A program made the translations under genes and the position numbers. Below, piece after piece: positions 28,279-38,829 of a DNA stretch of 64,000 bases (position 1 is the first letter of the stretch; every line of letters starts with the position of its first letter). Under the pieces are notes generated by a model that was given only the letters and a program-made list of their open reading frames with translations, was not told the DNA's origin and made no database searches. The DNA is from Actinomycetales bacterium SN12 (lineage in GTDB: Bacteria; Actinomycetota; Actinomycetes; Actinomycetales; Microbacteriaceae), in the NCBI GenBank assembly GCA_002837415.1, contig PJCV01000003.1, forward strand, positions 124,001 through 188,000. Direction: 5' to 3'.

Positions 28279-29781
28279 ATGACTGCTGCGCGCAGCAACA
28301 CCAAGGCCAAGCGCCCATCCGACCGTCCTGAGGACGAGCGCCTCGGCATCGGCCCATCCATCGCCTACGGGCTCCAGCACGTCCTGACCATGTACGGCGG
28401 CATCATCGCGCCGCCGCTCATCATCGGCTCCGCAGCCGGTGTCAGCCCCGGCGAGATCGGCCTGCTGATCGCGGCCTGTCTCTTCGTCGGCGGCCTCGCC
28501 ACCCTGCTGCAGACCATCGGCTTCCCGTTCTTCGGATCTCAGCTTCCCCTCGTGCAGGGCGTCTCGTTCGCCGGTGTCGCCACGATGCTCGCGATCGTGA
28601 ACGGCAACGGCAAGGACGGCCTCACCAACGTCTTCGGCGCAGTGATCATCGCCTCGCTGATCGGCCTGGTGATCGCCCCCTTCTTCGCGCAGATCGTGCG
28701 GTTCTTCCCGCCGGTGGTCACCGGCGTGGTGATCACCTCGATCGGCCTGTCGCTGATGCCGGTCGCCGGCCGGTGGATCGTCGGGAACGACCCGACGGCC
28801 GCGTCCTTCGCCGACCCGGTCAACATCGGCATCGCCGGCTTCACCCTGCTGGTCATCATCGTCCTCAGCAAGGTCGGCAACGCGTTCGTCTCACGCCTGT
28901 CCATCCTGCTCGCGCTGGTCATCGGCACGATCTTCTCGGCGGTGATCGGCCGCGCCGACTTCTCGAAGGTCTTCCAGGGCGACTTCTTCGCCTTCCCGAC
29001 CCCGCTCGCCTTCGGGGCGCCGACCTTCGACCTCGCGGCCATCCTGTCGATGCTCATCGTGGTGCTGGTGATCCTCACCGAGACGACGGCCGACATCCTC
29101 GCCGTCGGCGAGATCGTCGGCTCGAAGGTCGACCGCAAGCGCATCGCCGCCGGTCTGCGCGCTGACATGCTCTCCAGCGCCGTGTCGCCGATCTTCAACT
29201 CGTTCACGCAGAGCGCGTTCGCACAGAACGTCGGACTCGTCGCCGTCACGAAGATCAAGAGCCGCTACGCCGTCGCAGCCGGCGGCGTGGTGCTGATCAT
29301 CCTCGGCCTCTGCCCGTTCCTCGGCCGCGTGGTCGCCGCGATGCCGACGGCCGTGCTCGGCGGCGCCGGGATCGTGCTGTTCGGCACGGTCACCGCGTCG
29401 GGCATCCGCACCCTGGCGAAGGTCAAGTACGAGAACAACATGAACCTGATCATCGTGGCCACCGCGATCTCGATCGGCATCCTGCCCGAGCTGATCCCCG
29501 CGATCTACTCGAACTTCCCGAGCTGGTTCCAGGTCATCTTCAACTCGGGCATCAGCTCGGCCGCGGTCGCCGCGATCCTGCTGAACCTCGTCTTCAACCA
29601 CTTCACGCGAGGCAACTCCGACGACCCGTCTGTGTTCGCGGCGAGCCCGGTGCGCATCATCCGCACCGACGTGATCCGGGTGCTCAAGGAGGGAGACCGC
29701 TACGTCGACGGCAAGCTCGTGGGCGCTGACGGCAAGGTCGTGCAGATCGTCGACGACGAGCCGGGCGGATCAGCGCACTGA
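28279..29781 (+). CDS. NCS2 purine permease (urate/xanthine type)
   Basis: 500 aa from ATG 28279 with AAGGAGGT at ideal spacing. Fourteen-helix NCS2 fold: YGLQHVLTMYGGIIAPPLIIG near residue 38, FFGSQLPLVQGVSFAGVATM, LTETTADILAVGEIVG, and the substrate-site motif QSAFAQNVGLVAVTKIKSR. It is a proton-coupled cytoplasmic-membrane transporter. Downstream of uricase, it probably imports urate or xanthine. It is a close paralogue of the permease at 53815, with nearly identical helix 1-3 segments. Confidence 0.92.
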   Translation: MTAARSNTKAKRPSDRPEDERLGIGPSIAYGLQHVLTMYGGIIAPPLIIGSAAGVSPGEIGLLIAACLFVGGLATLLQTIGFPFFGSQLPLVQGVSFAGVATMLAIVNGNGKDGLTNVFGAVIIASLIGLVIAPFFAQIVRFFPPVVTGVVITSIGLSLMPVAGRWIVGNDPTAASFADPVNIGIAGFTLLVIIVLSKVGNAFVSRLSILLALVIGTIFSAVIGRADFSKVFQGDFFAFPTPLAFGAPTFDLAAILSMLIVVLVILTETTADILAVGEIVGSKVDRKRIAAGLRADMLSSAVSPIFNSFTQSAFAQNVGLVAVTKIKSRYAVAAGGVVLIILGLCPFLGRVVAAMPTAVLGGAGIVLFGTVTASGIRTLAKVKYENNMNLIIVATAISIGILPELIPAIYSNFPSWFQVIFNSGISSAAVAAILLNLVFNHFTRGNSDDPSVFAASPVRIIRTDVIRVLKEGDRYVDGKLVGADGKVVQIVDDEPGGSAH

Positions 29782-29866
29782 GATCCGTCGATCTGTCTCG
29801 AGGTCCGTGCTCCTGAGGGGTGCGGGCCTCGACGCGTGATCGCAGCGAGGGCAGCGCGGGGACCGC

Positions 29867-30616
29867 TCAGCCGCGACCGCCGAACGGCATCCCCGCGGCG
29901 GCGACGGTCAGCGAGGAGATGTTCGCCTCGGGCGGCAGCTGCGCCATGAACAGCACGGCCCGCGCCGCATCCGCCACATCGAAGGTCGGCTCGACCAGAC
30001 GCGAGCCGTCGGGCTGCAGGGCGCCGGAGCCGACTCCGATCTCGGACATGATCCGGGTCGCGGCGTTGCCGATGTCGATCTGGCCGCAGCTGATGCCGTG
30101 GGGTCGGCCGTCCAGGTCGATCGACCGGGTCAGGCCGGTGATGGCGTGCTTGCTCACGGCGTACGCGACCGAGAGCGGTCGCGGCACCTGGGCGGAGATC
30201 GACCCGTTGTTGATGATGCGGCCGCCCGACGGCCGCTGCGCGATCATCGTGCGCATCGCCGCGCCCGCGCAGAGCAGTGCGCCGGTCACGTTCACATCGA
30301 TCGTGCGCTGCCACTCGACGGGGTCGATGTCGGCGGCGGATGCCACGGGGCCGAAGATCCCGGCATTGTTGAACAGCACATCCACCCGGCCCCACTCGGC
30401 GACCACGCGATCGAACAGCGCGTCGACCTCCGCGGGCACGGTGACGTCGGCGGGTACGACGAGCGCGTCCGGATGCCCGTCTGCGGTCTGCTGCAGGGCA
30501 TCCGCCCGTCGCCCCGCGAGAGCCACCCGGAAACCCGCTCCGAGCATGGCCACGGCGACCGCGCGCCCGATGCCCGAGCCCGCTCCGGTGACCACCGCGA
30601 CGCGTTCGATTGACAT
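29867..30616 (-). CDS. Short-chain dehydrogenase/reductase
   Basis: 249 aa from ATG 30616, chosen for AGGAGG 7 nt upstream; the longer open frame runs through the regulator gene. The Rossmann motif TGAGSGIG is at residues 10-17, the structural NNAG near 86, and the catalytic Ser-Tyr-Lys in [22 protein letters not shown]. Substrate is unknown. It is encoded downstream of the IclR regulator in the same direction, so it may be an accessory reductase of purine or glyoxylate metabolism, but nothing in the protein shows that. Confidence 0.9.
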   Translation of the reverse strand: MSIERVAVVTGAGSGIGRAVAVAMLGAGFRVALAGRRADALQQTADGHPDALVVPADVTVPAEVDALFDRVVAEWGRVDVLFNNAGIFGPVASAADIDPVEWQRTIDVNVTGALLCAGAAMRTMIAQRPSGGRIINNGSISAQVPRPLSVAYAVSKHAITGLTRSIDLDGRPHGISCGQIDIGNAATRIMSEIGVGSGALQPDGSRLVEPTFDVADAARAVLFMAQLPPEANISSLTVAAAGMPFGGRG

Positions 30617-30633
30617 CACTGTCCTCCTGAAGT

Positions 30634-30659
30634 GGGTCCCTGAGCCTGTCGAAGGGTCA
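30634..30659. repeat. Interspersed repeat between iclR and SDR genes
   Basis: gggtccctgagcctgtcgaa followed by gggtca. Its last bases form the stop codon of the iclR gene, so here the repeat sits at a gene boundary rather than inside a gene. Confidence 0.8.
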
Positions 30660-31424
30660 GGACGCCAGCTCGGCGCTGATCGCCTGGGCCGCCGTGCGCA
30701 GCATGGGCACGGCGCGCTCGCCGAAGGCCTCGTCCACGCGCGAGATCGGGCCCGATACCGACACCGCGGTGGGCGTCGGCGCGTCGGGGACGGCCATCGA
30801 GAAGCAGCGCACGCCGATCTCCTGCTCCTGGTCGTCGATCGCGTACCCCCGCTCGCGGATGCGGTCGAGCTCGGCGATGAGCGAGTCGACGTCGCCGATG
30901 CTGTGCTCGGTGGGGGTGGGCATCCCGGCGCGAGTGACGATGCCCCGCACCGTGTCATCGGGCAGCTGCGCGAGGATCGCCTTGCCGACGCCGGTGTCGT
31001 GCGTGTGGGCACGGCGGCCCACCTCGGTGAACATGCGCATCGAGTGCAGCGACGGCACCTGGGCGACGTACACGATCATGTTGCCGTCGAGCACCGCCAT
31101 GTTCGCGCTCTCGCCGAGCTGATCGACGAGGGTCTTCAGCTGCGGGCGGGCCAGGGCGCCGAACTGGCGCGAGGCGCCCTCTCCGATGCGGATCAGCCGT
31201 GGGCCGAGCGCGTAGCGGCGGTTCGGCAGCTGGCGTGCGTAGCCGAGCGAGACGAGGGTGCGCAGCAGCCGGTGGATGGTCGGCAGCGGCAGGTCGGTCG
31301 ACGATGCGAGCTCGCTGAGGGTGACATCGCCGCCGGCGTCGGTGACCAGTTCGAGCAGTTCGAAGACGCGCTCGACGGACTGCACTCCGGATCCGCTGCC
31401 GCGCGGGGTCTTGCTTTCGGCCAT
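30657..31424 (-). CDS. IclR-family regulator, probable purine/glyoxylate regulon repressor
   Basis: 255 aa from ATG 31424, with AGGAGG upstream; TTG 31427 is too close to the SD. The N-terminal winged helix-turn-helix is at residues 12-75 ([48 protein letters not shown]). The C-terminal ligand-binding GAF-like IclR domain includes [20 protein letters not shown] and [24 protein letters not shown]. The domain layout and genomic setting resemble AllR, which senses allantoin or glyoxylate. It is divergent from malic enzyme. Sites like those at allB and hyi lie upstream of it, which suggests autoregulation. Confidence 0.92.
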   Translation of the reverse strand: MAESKTPRGSGSGVQSVERVFELLELVTDAGGDVTLSELASSTDLPLPTIHRLLRTLVSLGYARQLPNRRYALGPRLIRIGEGASRQFGALARPQLKTLVDQLGESANMAVLDGNMIVYVAQVPSLHSMRMFTEVGRRAHTHDTGVGKAILAQLPDDTVRGIVTRAGMPTPTEHSIGDVDSLIAELDRIRERGYAIDDQEQEIGVRCFSMAVPDAPTPTAVSVSGPISRVDEAFGERAVPMLRTAAQAISAELAS

Positions 31425-31449
31425 CAAGTCCTCCTAGGTACCGACACGA

Positions 31450-31477
31450 TTCCATCATGCGAGAAGTGCGAGCGAAA
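31450..31477 (-). promoter_or_regulatory. Regulator sites upstream of iclR
   Basis: TTCCATCATGCGAGAA (31450-31465) differs from the allB-proximal site TTTCATAATGCGAGAA at only two positions. AGTGCGAGCGAAAATC follows closely. The site lies 26 nt upstream of the iclR start. Confidence 0.5.
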
Positions 31478-31502
31478 ATCCTGGGCGATCCCGCATCGTT
31501 GA

Positions 31503-31549
31503 TTGCATCGGACTTTCGTAAGATAGACAATAGTCTCCACGATGCGAAA
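31503..31549 (+). promoter_or_regulatory. Malic enzyme promoter with regulator sites
   Basis: TTGCAT (31503-31508), 17-nt spacer, GACAAT (31526-31531). TTTCGTAAGATAGACA (31514-31529) lies inside the promoter and TCTCCACGATGCGAAA (31534-31549) directly behind it. Confidence 0.5.
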
Positions 31550-31619
31550 GCACGAAGAAGTCCACCAGCAAATGTGAGTCGGCGCCGCGGCGTACGGCGC
31601 ACCTCAGGGAAGAGGAATC

Positions 31620-33035
31620 ATGGCCAATCCCGGTCCCGGCAACTCGATCACACTGCGCATCGACGCCCCCTCCAACTTCAGCGTCACCAGCGAGCTCGCC
31701 GCTGCCGCGGCATCCGCCGGCGCTGCGATCACCGCGCTCGACGTGGTGGAATCGCACCCCACCTCGATTGTCGTCGACCTCACCTGCAACACCATCGACG
31801 ACGACCATGCCACCCGCATCCGCGACGCCGTCGAGGCGCTCGAGGGCGTGCACGTGCGCCAGGTCAGCGACCGCACCTTCCTCATGCACCTCGGCGGCAA
31901 GCTCGAGGTCGTGCCCAGCGTGCCGCTGCGCAACCGCGACGACCTCTCGCGCGCCTACACCCCGGGCGTCGCCCGCGTCTGCATGGCGATCGCCGAAGAC
32001 AAGAGCAAGGCACGCAACCTCACCGTCAAGCGCAACACCATCGCCGTGGTCACCGACGGCACCGCCGTGCTCGGTCTCGGCGACATCGGGCCCGAGGCCG
32101 CGCTGCCGGTGATGGAGGGCAAGGCCGCGCTGTTCAAGCAGTTCGCGAACGTCGACGCGTGGCCGGTCTGCCTCGACACGAAGGACACCGAGGAGATCAT
32201 CAAGATCGTCAAGGCGATCGCTCCGGTCTACGGCGGCGTGAACCTCGAGGACATCGCGGCCCCCCGCTGCTTCGAGATCGAGGCGCGTCTGCGCGAAGAG
32301 CTCGACATCCCGGTCTTCCACGACGATCAGCACGGCACCGCGATCGTCACCCTGGCCGCCCTCGTCAACGCGCTCAAGGTCGTGAAGAAGAAGATCGAGG
32401 ACGTGCGCATCGTCGTGTCCGGCGTCGGCGCTGCCGGCAACGCGATCATCCAGCTGCTGCTCGCCGAGGGTGCGAACGACATCGTGGCCTGCGGTCGCGA
32501 CGGAGCCATCGTCGCCGGCGTCGAGTACGCCGACGCACACCGCCGCGAGATCGCCGCGACCACCAACCCGCGCGGCTTCCAGGGCAGCCTCAAGGAGGCC
32601 ATGGTCGATGCCGACGTCTTCATCGGCGTGAGCGCGCCCAACGTGCTCGACGAGAACGACATCGCCAACATGGCCGACGACGCGATCGTCTTCGCGATGG
32701 CCAACCCGACTCCCGAGGTCGACCCGGTCGTGGCATCCAAGCACGCCGCGATCGTCGCAACCGGCCGCAGCGACTTCCCCAACCAGATCAACAACGTGCT
32801 GGCCTTCCCCGGCGTCTTCCGCGGTCTGCTCGACGCGGGCGTGTCCGACATCACCGCACCTATGCTGGTCGCGTCGGCCTACGCCATCGCGTCGCGCGTC
32901 GAAGAGGATGAGCTCAACGCGAGCTTCATCATCCCGAGCGTGTTCGACCCGCTGGTCGCCGGTGCCGTCGCAGACGCGATCGTGCGGGCGGTCGAGTCCG
33001 CCGCCGCAGGCAAGTCCGCCGCAGAGAAGGAGTGA
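31620..33035 (+). CDS. NAD(P)-dependent malic enzyme with N-terminal ACT-like domain
   Basis: 471 aa. Residues 1-85 form an ACT-like regulatory region ([36 protein letters not shown]). Malic enzyme motifs are [18 protein letters not shown] near residue 107, [22 protein letters not shown], the dinucleotide fold [17 protein letters not shown] and [11 protein letters not shown]. It oxidatively decarboxylates malate to pyruvate. Its place as first gene before a second HpcH-type enzyme and allE suggests it drains malate made from glyoxylate. The next gene starts 5 nt after its stop. Confidence 0.94.
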   Translation: MANPGPGNSITLRIDAPSNFSVTSELAAAAASAGAAITALDVVESHPTSIVVDLTCNTIDDDHATRIRDAVEALEGVHVRQVSDRTFLMHLGGKLEVVPSVPLRNRDDLSRAYTPGVARVCMAIAEDKSKARNLTVKRNTIAVVTDGTAVLGLGDIGPEAALPVMEGKAALFKQFANVDAWPVCLDTKDTEEIIKIVKAIAPVYGGVNLEDIAAPRCFEIEARLREELDIPVFHDDQHGTAIVTLAALVNALKVVKKKIEDVRIVVSGVGAAGNAIIQLLLAEGANDIVACGRDGAIVAGVEYADAHRREIAATTNPRGFQGSLKEAMVDADVFIGVSAPNVLDENDIANMADDAIVFAMANPTPEVDPVVASKHAAIVATGRSDFPNQINNVLAFPGVFRGLLDAGVSDITAPMLVASAYAIASRVEEDELNASFIIPSVFDPLVAGAVADAIVRAVESAAAGKSAAEKE

Positions 33036-33040
33036 GCCGG

Positions 33041-34312
33041 GTGTCAGCCAACACGTCCCTGCGCGAAGACGACTTCGCAGACATCGACGCGCGCCTCGCG
33101 CAGACCGACGCTCTTCTCTCCGGCTCGTACCCGGGCGATGACGGCAGCCGGCAGCCCGTGCACACGCTGTACGTGCCGGCCGACCGCTTCGACCGCGACC
33201 TGCCCGCGCGCTTCGGCGCCGACGCCATCGCTGCCGTTGAGGCGGCCGGCGGCACCGGCGCGCTGGCCGAGTCGGTCGGCCTGGGTCACCTCGCCGACCA
33301 GCTCGCGCCGCTGGTGGATGCCAAGCTGCGCCGTGAGCCCATCGAAGACCTCCGCCTCGACTTCGAGGACGGCTACGGCACCCGCGACGACGACGAGGAG
33401 GACGCCGACGCGATCCTCGCCGCCGACCGCGTCGCCGAGGCCGTCGCCGCAGGCTCGGCGACGCCGTTCATCGGCATCCGGTTCAAGTGCTTCGAGGCGC
33501 CGACCCGGCGCCGCGGCATCCGCACCCTCGACCGTTTCGTCACCACCCTCGCCGCCGCAGGAGACCTGCCGGACGGGCTCGTCCTCACGCTGCCGAAGGT
33601 CACCACCGTGGCGCAGGTCGAGGCGATGGTCGCGCTCTGTGAGCGCTTCGAGGAGCGCCTGGGTCTGGCATCCGGGCGCCTGCGCTTCGAGGTGCAGATG
33701 GAGACGCCGCAGCTGATCGTCGCCGCCGACGGCACCATCCCGGTCGCGACACTGCTGCACCGCGCAGAGGGACGCGTCTCGGCCCTGCACTACGGCACCT
33801 ACGACTACAGCGCCTCGCTGCAGATCGCCGCCGCGTACCAGTCGATGGAGCATCCCGCCGCCGACTACGCCAAGCAGGTCATGCAGGTCGCGGTCGCCGA
33901 GACCGGCGTGCGTCTGTCGGACGGGTCGACCAACGTCATCCCGGTCGGCGAGAAGGCGCCGGATGCCTGGAAGCTGCACGCCCGCCTCGTGCGGCGCTCG
34001 CTGGAGCGCGGCTACTACCAGGGCTGGGATCTGCACGCCAACCAGCTGCCGACGCGGTACCTGGCGACCTACGCGTTCTACCGCGAGGGGTTCGAGGCCG
34101 CCGCCCGACGTCTCGACAACTACCTGCACGGGAGCGACGCGACGATCATGGACGAGCCCGCCACCGCGCGCGCCCTCGCCCGCTTCGTCGTGCGCGGCCT
34201 GGAGTGCGGCGCGCTCACCGAAGACGAGGTGCGCTCGTCGACCGGCGCCTCCCCCGCCGAGCTGACGCGGCTCGCGCATCCCAAACTCGCCACCAAGGAG
34301 GACAACTCATGA
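33041..34312 (+). CDS. HpcH/HpaI-fold protein (DUF6986-like), possible malate synthase substitute
   Basis: 423 aa from GTG 33041, 8 nt after AGAAGGAG; GTG 33032 overlaps the malic enzyme stop. It looks like a TIM-barrel aldolase or malate-synthase relative: DLRLDFEDGYGTRDDDEEDAD (acidic metal site near residue 107), PFIGIRFKCFEAPTRRRGIRTLDRF, LRFEVQMETPQLIV, and RVSALHYGTYDYSASLQIAAAYQSMEHPAADY. I link it to DUF6986 from memory; the reaction is not established. ATGA overlap with allE and its position after malic enzyme point to glyoxylate or a ureido intermediate as substrate. Confidence 0.75.
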   Translation: MSANTSLREDDFADIDARLAQTDALLSGSYPGDDGSRQPVHTLYVPADRFDRDLPARFGADAIAAVEAAGGTGALAESVGLGHLADQLAPLVDAKLRREPIEDLRLDFEDGYGTRDDDEEDADAILAADRVAEAVAAGSATPFIGIRFKCFEAPTRRRGIRTLDRFVTTLAAAGDLPDGLVLTLPKVTTVAQVEAMVALCERFEERLGLASGRLRFEVQMETPQLIVAADGTIPVATLLHRAEGRVSALHYGTYDYSASLQIAAAYQSMEHPAADYAKQVMQVAVAETGVRLSDGSTNVIPVGEKAPDAWKLHARLVRRSLERGYYQGWDLHANQLPTRYLATYAFYREGFEAAARRLDNYLHGSDATIMDEPATARALARFVVRGLECGALTEDEVRSSTGASPAELTRLAHPKLATKEDNS

Positions 34313-35130
34313 GCGCCCGCACCTACTACACCCCGGCAGGCGGGCTCCCGCCGCAGAGCGACCTGCTCACCGATCGGGCGGTCGTGAAGCTCGCCTACAC
34401 GTTCATCCCCAAGGGCGTGCTGCGCGACATCGTCACCAGCTCGCTGCCCGGCTTCACGGATACCAGGGCGTGGATCCTCGCCCGCCCGACACCGAGCTCG
34501 GCGCAGACCTTCTCGCAGCTGATCGTCGAGATCGCCCCGGGCGGTGGAGCGGCCAAGCCCGAGCTCGAGGCCGGCGTCGAAGGCGTCGTGTTCGTCACGA
34601 CTGGCAGGCTCACCCTCACGCTCGAGGGTGAGACGCACGTGCTCGAGGCGGGCGGCTACGCCTTCCTCGCCCCCGGGGCGACGTGGTCGCTGAAGAACGA
34701 GGGCGACGAGGTCACCAGCTTCCACTGGATCCGCAAGGCCTACGAGTGGCTCGAGGGCGTCGACGCCCCTGCATCCTTCGTCACGAGCGACGCCGAGGTC
34801 GAGCCGGTCTCGATGCCCGACACGGACGATGTGTGGTCGACGACCCGCTTCACCGACGCGAGCGACATGGCGCACGACATGCAGGTGAACATCGTCACCT
34901 TCAAGCCGGGCGGCTCGATCCCGTTCGCCGAGACGCACATCATGGAGCACGGCCTGTTCGTGCTGCAGGGCAAGGCCGTCTACCGGCTCAACGACGACTG
35001 GGTGGAATGCGAGGCCGGCGACTACATGCTGCTGCGCGCCTTCTGCCCGCAGGCCTGCTATGCCGGCGGTCCCGAGGACTTCCGCTACCTGCTGTACAAG
35101 GACATGAACCGTCAGATCACGTTGACCTGA
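34309..35130 (+). CDS. allE: (S)-Ureidoglycine aminohydrolase
   Basis: 273 aa, bicupin. The N-terminal part is YYTPAGGLPPQSDLLTDRAVVKLAYTFIPKGVLRDIV. The second cupin carries the metal site NIVTFKPGGSIPFAETHIMEHGLFVLQGKAVYRLNDDW, with His, Glu and His ligands. It ends FRYLLYKDMNRQITL, as in AllE. It releases ammonia from ureidoglycine to give S-ureidoglycolate. An allantoate amidohydrolase (AllC) that would supply the substrate is not in this window. Two hairpins follow the stop. Confidence 0.93.
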   Translation: MSARTYYTPAGGLPPQSDLLTDRAVVKLAYTFIPKGVLRDIVTSSLPGFTDTRAWILARPTPSSAQTFSQLIVEIAPGGGAAKPELEAGVEGVVFVTTGRLTLTLEGETHVLEAGGYAFLAPGATWSLKNEGDEVTSFHWIRKAYEWLEGVDAPASFVTSDAEVEPVSMPDTDDVWSTTRFTDASDMAHDMQVNIVTFKPGGSIPFAETHIMEHGLFVLQGKAVYRLNDDWVECEAGDYMLLRAFCPQACYAGGPEDFRYLLYKDMNRQITLT

Positions 35131-35135
35131 GTGTC

Positions 35136-35190
35136 GTCGCCGCAGCGCGGCGACTCGCGAACGCACCTGTCGGGCATCCGGTGGGTGCGT
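35136..35190 (+). terminator. Hairpins after allE
   Basis: Perfect stem GTCGCCGC-AGC-GCGGCGAC at 35136-35154, and a second inverted repeat ACGCACC (35161-35167) / GGTGCGT (35184-35190). They end the malic enzyme-allE transcript before the hyi promoter. Confidence 0.55.
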
Positions 35191-35237
35191 CCGTCTTTCC
35201 AGCGGGTTCCGGATGCTGGAATACGCGCCGCTCTTCG

Positions 35238-35301
35238 TTGACACCTCTTCAACCCCCGCCTAGCCTTTCATTACTAGGAACTTTCTTTCCGTGATACGAA
35301 A
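35238..35301 (+). promoter_or_regulatory. hyi-glxR-gcl promoter with paired regulator sites
   Basis: TTGACA (35238-35243), 17-nt spacer, TAGCCT (35261-35266). TTTCATTACTAGGAAC (35266-35281) and TTTCCGTGATACGAAA (35286-35301) follow, 20 bp apart. The first matches the CitE-gene site TTTCATTGATCGGAAC at 13 of 16 positions. Confidence 0.7.
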
Positions 35302-35313
35302 CCAAGGACGATC

Positions 35314-36099
35314 ATGAGCTACACCGTCAACGCGTCGATCCTGCTGACCGACCTTCCCGTCAACGAGCGTCCCGCCGCCGCCAAGGCTGCCGGCTTCGAC
35401 GCCGTCGAGTTCTGGTGGCCCTTCTCCTCTGCTGTCCCCGAGCAGCAGGAGGTCGACACGTTCGTCGCCGCCATCGAGGACGCGGGGGTGCAGCTCACCG
35501 GCCTCAACTTCTTCGCCGGCGACATGCCCGCCGGCGACCGCGGACTGGTGTCGTGGGTCGGACGCGAGGGCGAGTTCCGCGACAACGTCGACGTCGTCGT
35601 CGGCATCGGCGAGCGCACCGGCACCAAGGCGTTCAACGCCCTCTACGGCCTCCGTCAGGACGGCGTCGACGAGAAGGCTCAGGACGACCTCGCGGTCCAG
35701 AACCTCGCGATCGCCGGAAAGGCCGTCGCCCGCCTCGGCGGCATCGTGCTGCTCGAGCCGGTCTCTGGTGCCGACGCCTACCCGGTGAAGACCGCCGCCG
35801 ACGCGCTCGAGATCATCGCCCGCGTCAAGGACGAGCACGGCGTCGACAACGTGCGCCTGCTCGCCGACTTCTACCACCTCGCCGTCAACGGCGACGACGT
35901 GGCGGCCGTCATCGCCCAGCACGCCGGCGAGTTCGGTCACATCCAGATCGCCGACGCCCCCGGGCGGGGCGAACCCGGCACCGGCGAGCTGCCGCTGACC
36001 GACTGGATCGAGGCGGCGCGCGCCGGCGGCTACGACGGCGTCATCGGCCTCGAGTACAAGGCCACCCAGGACGACCCGTTCGCCTGGACCAAGAACTGA
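35314..36099 (+). CDS. hyi: Hydroxypyruvate isomerase
   Basis: 261 aa, AP-endonuclease-2-like TIM barrel. Catalytic Glu residues are in GIVLLEPVSGADAY and GVIGLEYKAT, with metal-site ADFYHLAVNG and HIQIADAPGRGEPGTG. It interconverts hydroxypyruvate and tartronate semialdehyde. The SD AAGGA is 5 nt from the ATG. First gene of a hyi-glxR-gcl-glycerate kinase run with gaps of 12-28 nt. Confidence 0.94.
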   Translation: MSYTVNASILLTDLPVNERPAAAKAAGFDAVEFWWPFSSAVPEQQEVDTFVAAIEDAGVQLTGLNFFAGDMPAGDRGLVSWVGREGEFRDNVDVVVGIGERTGTKAFNALYGLRQDGVDEKAQDDLAVQNLAIAGKAVARLGGIVLLEPVSGADAYPVKTAADALEIIARVKDEHGVDNVRLLADFYHLAVNGDDVAAVIAQHAGEFGHIQIADAPGRGEPGTGELPLTDWIEAARAGGYDGVIGLEYKATQDDPFAWTKN

Positions 36100-36127
36100 C
36101 ATCCCACTTCCGCGAAGGAGCGACGAC

Positions 36128-37012
36128 ATGACCAGCATCACCATCATCGGTCTCGGCATCATGGGCCTGCCCATGGCGAAGAACCTCGTCAAGGCCGGCT
36201 ACACCGTCACCGGCGTCAACCGCAGCCCCGAGGCTGTGCAGAAGCTCGTCGATGCGGGTGGCAACGGCGCCGCAAGCATCGCCGAGGGCGTCAAGGACGC
36301 CGACGTGATCATCACGATGGTGCCCGACTCCCCGGATGTCGCCGGCGTCGTGCAGGGCCGCGAGGGCGTGTTCGCCAACGCGAAGAAGGGCGCCCTCTGG
36401 ATCGACAACTCCTCCATCCGCCCCGACGTCGCCAAGGAGCTGGCCGAGGAGGCCGCCGACGCAGGTCTCGGTGCCGTGGACGCTCCGGTCTCCGGTGGCG
36501 AGCAGGGCGCCATCGACGGCGTGCTCTCGATCATGACCGGCGGGTCTCCGGAGGACTTCGCGAAGGCGGAGCCCATCCTGCAGGCCATCGGCAAGACCAT
36601 CGTGCACGTGGGCCCCGCCGGTGCCGGCCAGACCCTCAAGGCGGCCAACCAGCTCATCGTCGCCGTCAACATCCAGGCGCTCAGCGAGGCGATCGTGTTC
36701 CTCGAGGCCTACGGCGTCGACACGGACGCGGCGCTCAAGGTGCTCGGCGGCGGTCTCGCCGGCTCCAAGGTCCTCGACCAGAAGGGGCAGAAGATGCTCG
36801 ACCGCGACTTCGCCCCCGGCTTCCGCCTGGCCCTGCACAACAAGGACCTCGGCATCGTCACCGCCGCAGCCCGCGGCGCCGGCGTCACCGTGCCTCTCGG
36901 CTCGGCCGTCGCCCAGCTCGTCACCTCGCTCGTCGCCCGCGGCGACGGCGGCCTCGACCACTCCGGCCTCTTCAAGCTCACCGCTGAGCTCTCCGGCCGC
37001 GACAAGAACTAA
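36128..37012 (+). CDS. glxR: Tartronate semialdehyde reductase (2-hydroxy-3-oxopropionate reductase)
   Basis: 294 aa, beta-hydroxyacid dehydrogenase. The Rossmann motif GLGIMGLPMAKNL is at residues 8-20, substrate-binding DAPVSGGEQGAIDGVLSIMTGG near 121, and the catalytic Lys in LKAANQLIVAVNIQALSEA near 170. It reduces tartronate semialdehyde, the Gcl product, to D-glycerate. Gene order with gcl and hyi defines the assignment against other family members. Confidence 0.94.
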   Translation: MTSITIIGLGIMGLPMAKNLVKAGYTVTGVNRSPEAVQKLVDAGGNGAASIAEGVKDADVIITMVPDSPDVAGVVQGREGVFANAKKGALWIDNSSIRPDVAKELAEEAADAGLGAVDAPVSGGEQGAIDGVLSIMTGGSPEDFAKAEPILQAIGKTIVHVGPAGAGQTLKAANQLIVAVNIQALSEAIVFLEAYGVDTDAALKVLGGGLAGSKVLDQKGQKMLDRDFAPGFRLALHNKDLGIVTAAARGAGVTVPLGSAVAQLVTSLVARGDGGLDHSGLFKLTAELSGRDKN

Positions 37013-37024
37013 GGACAGAACATC

Positions 37025-38812
<1,788 letters not shown>

Positions 38813-38829
38813 TCGATTCCGAGTAAGAC

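Noticed and set aside
29867..31012. SDR protein with a 132-residue N-terminal extension
   Set aside because: The extension is read from the iclR gene in another frame. AGGAGG before ATG 30616 gives the normal SDR start.
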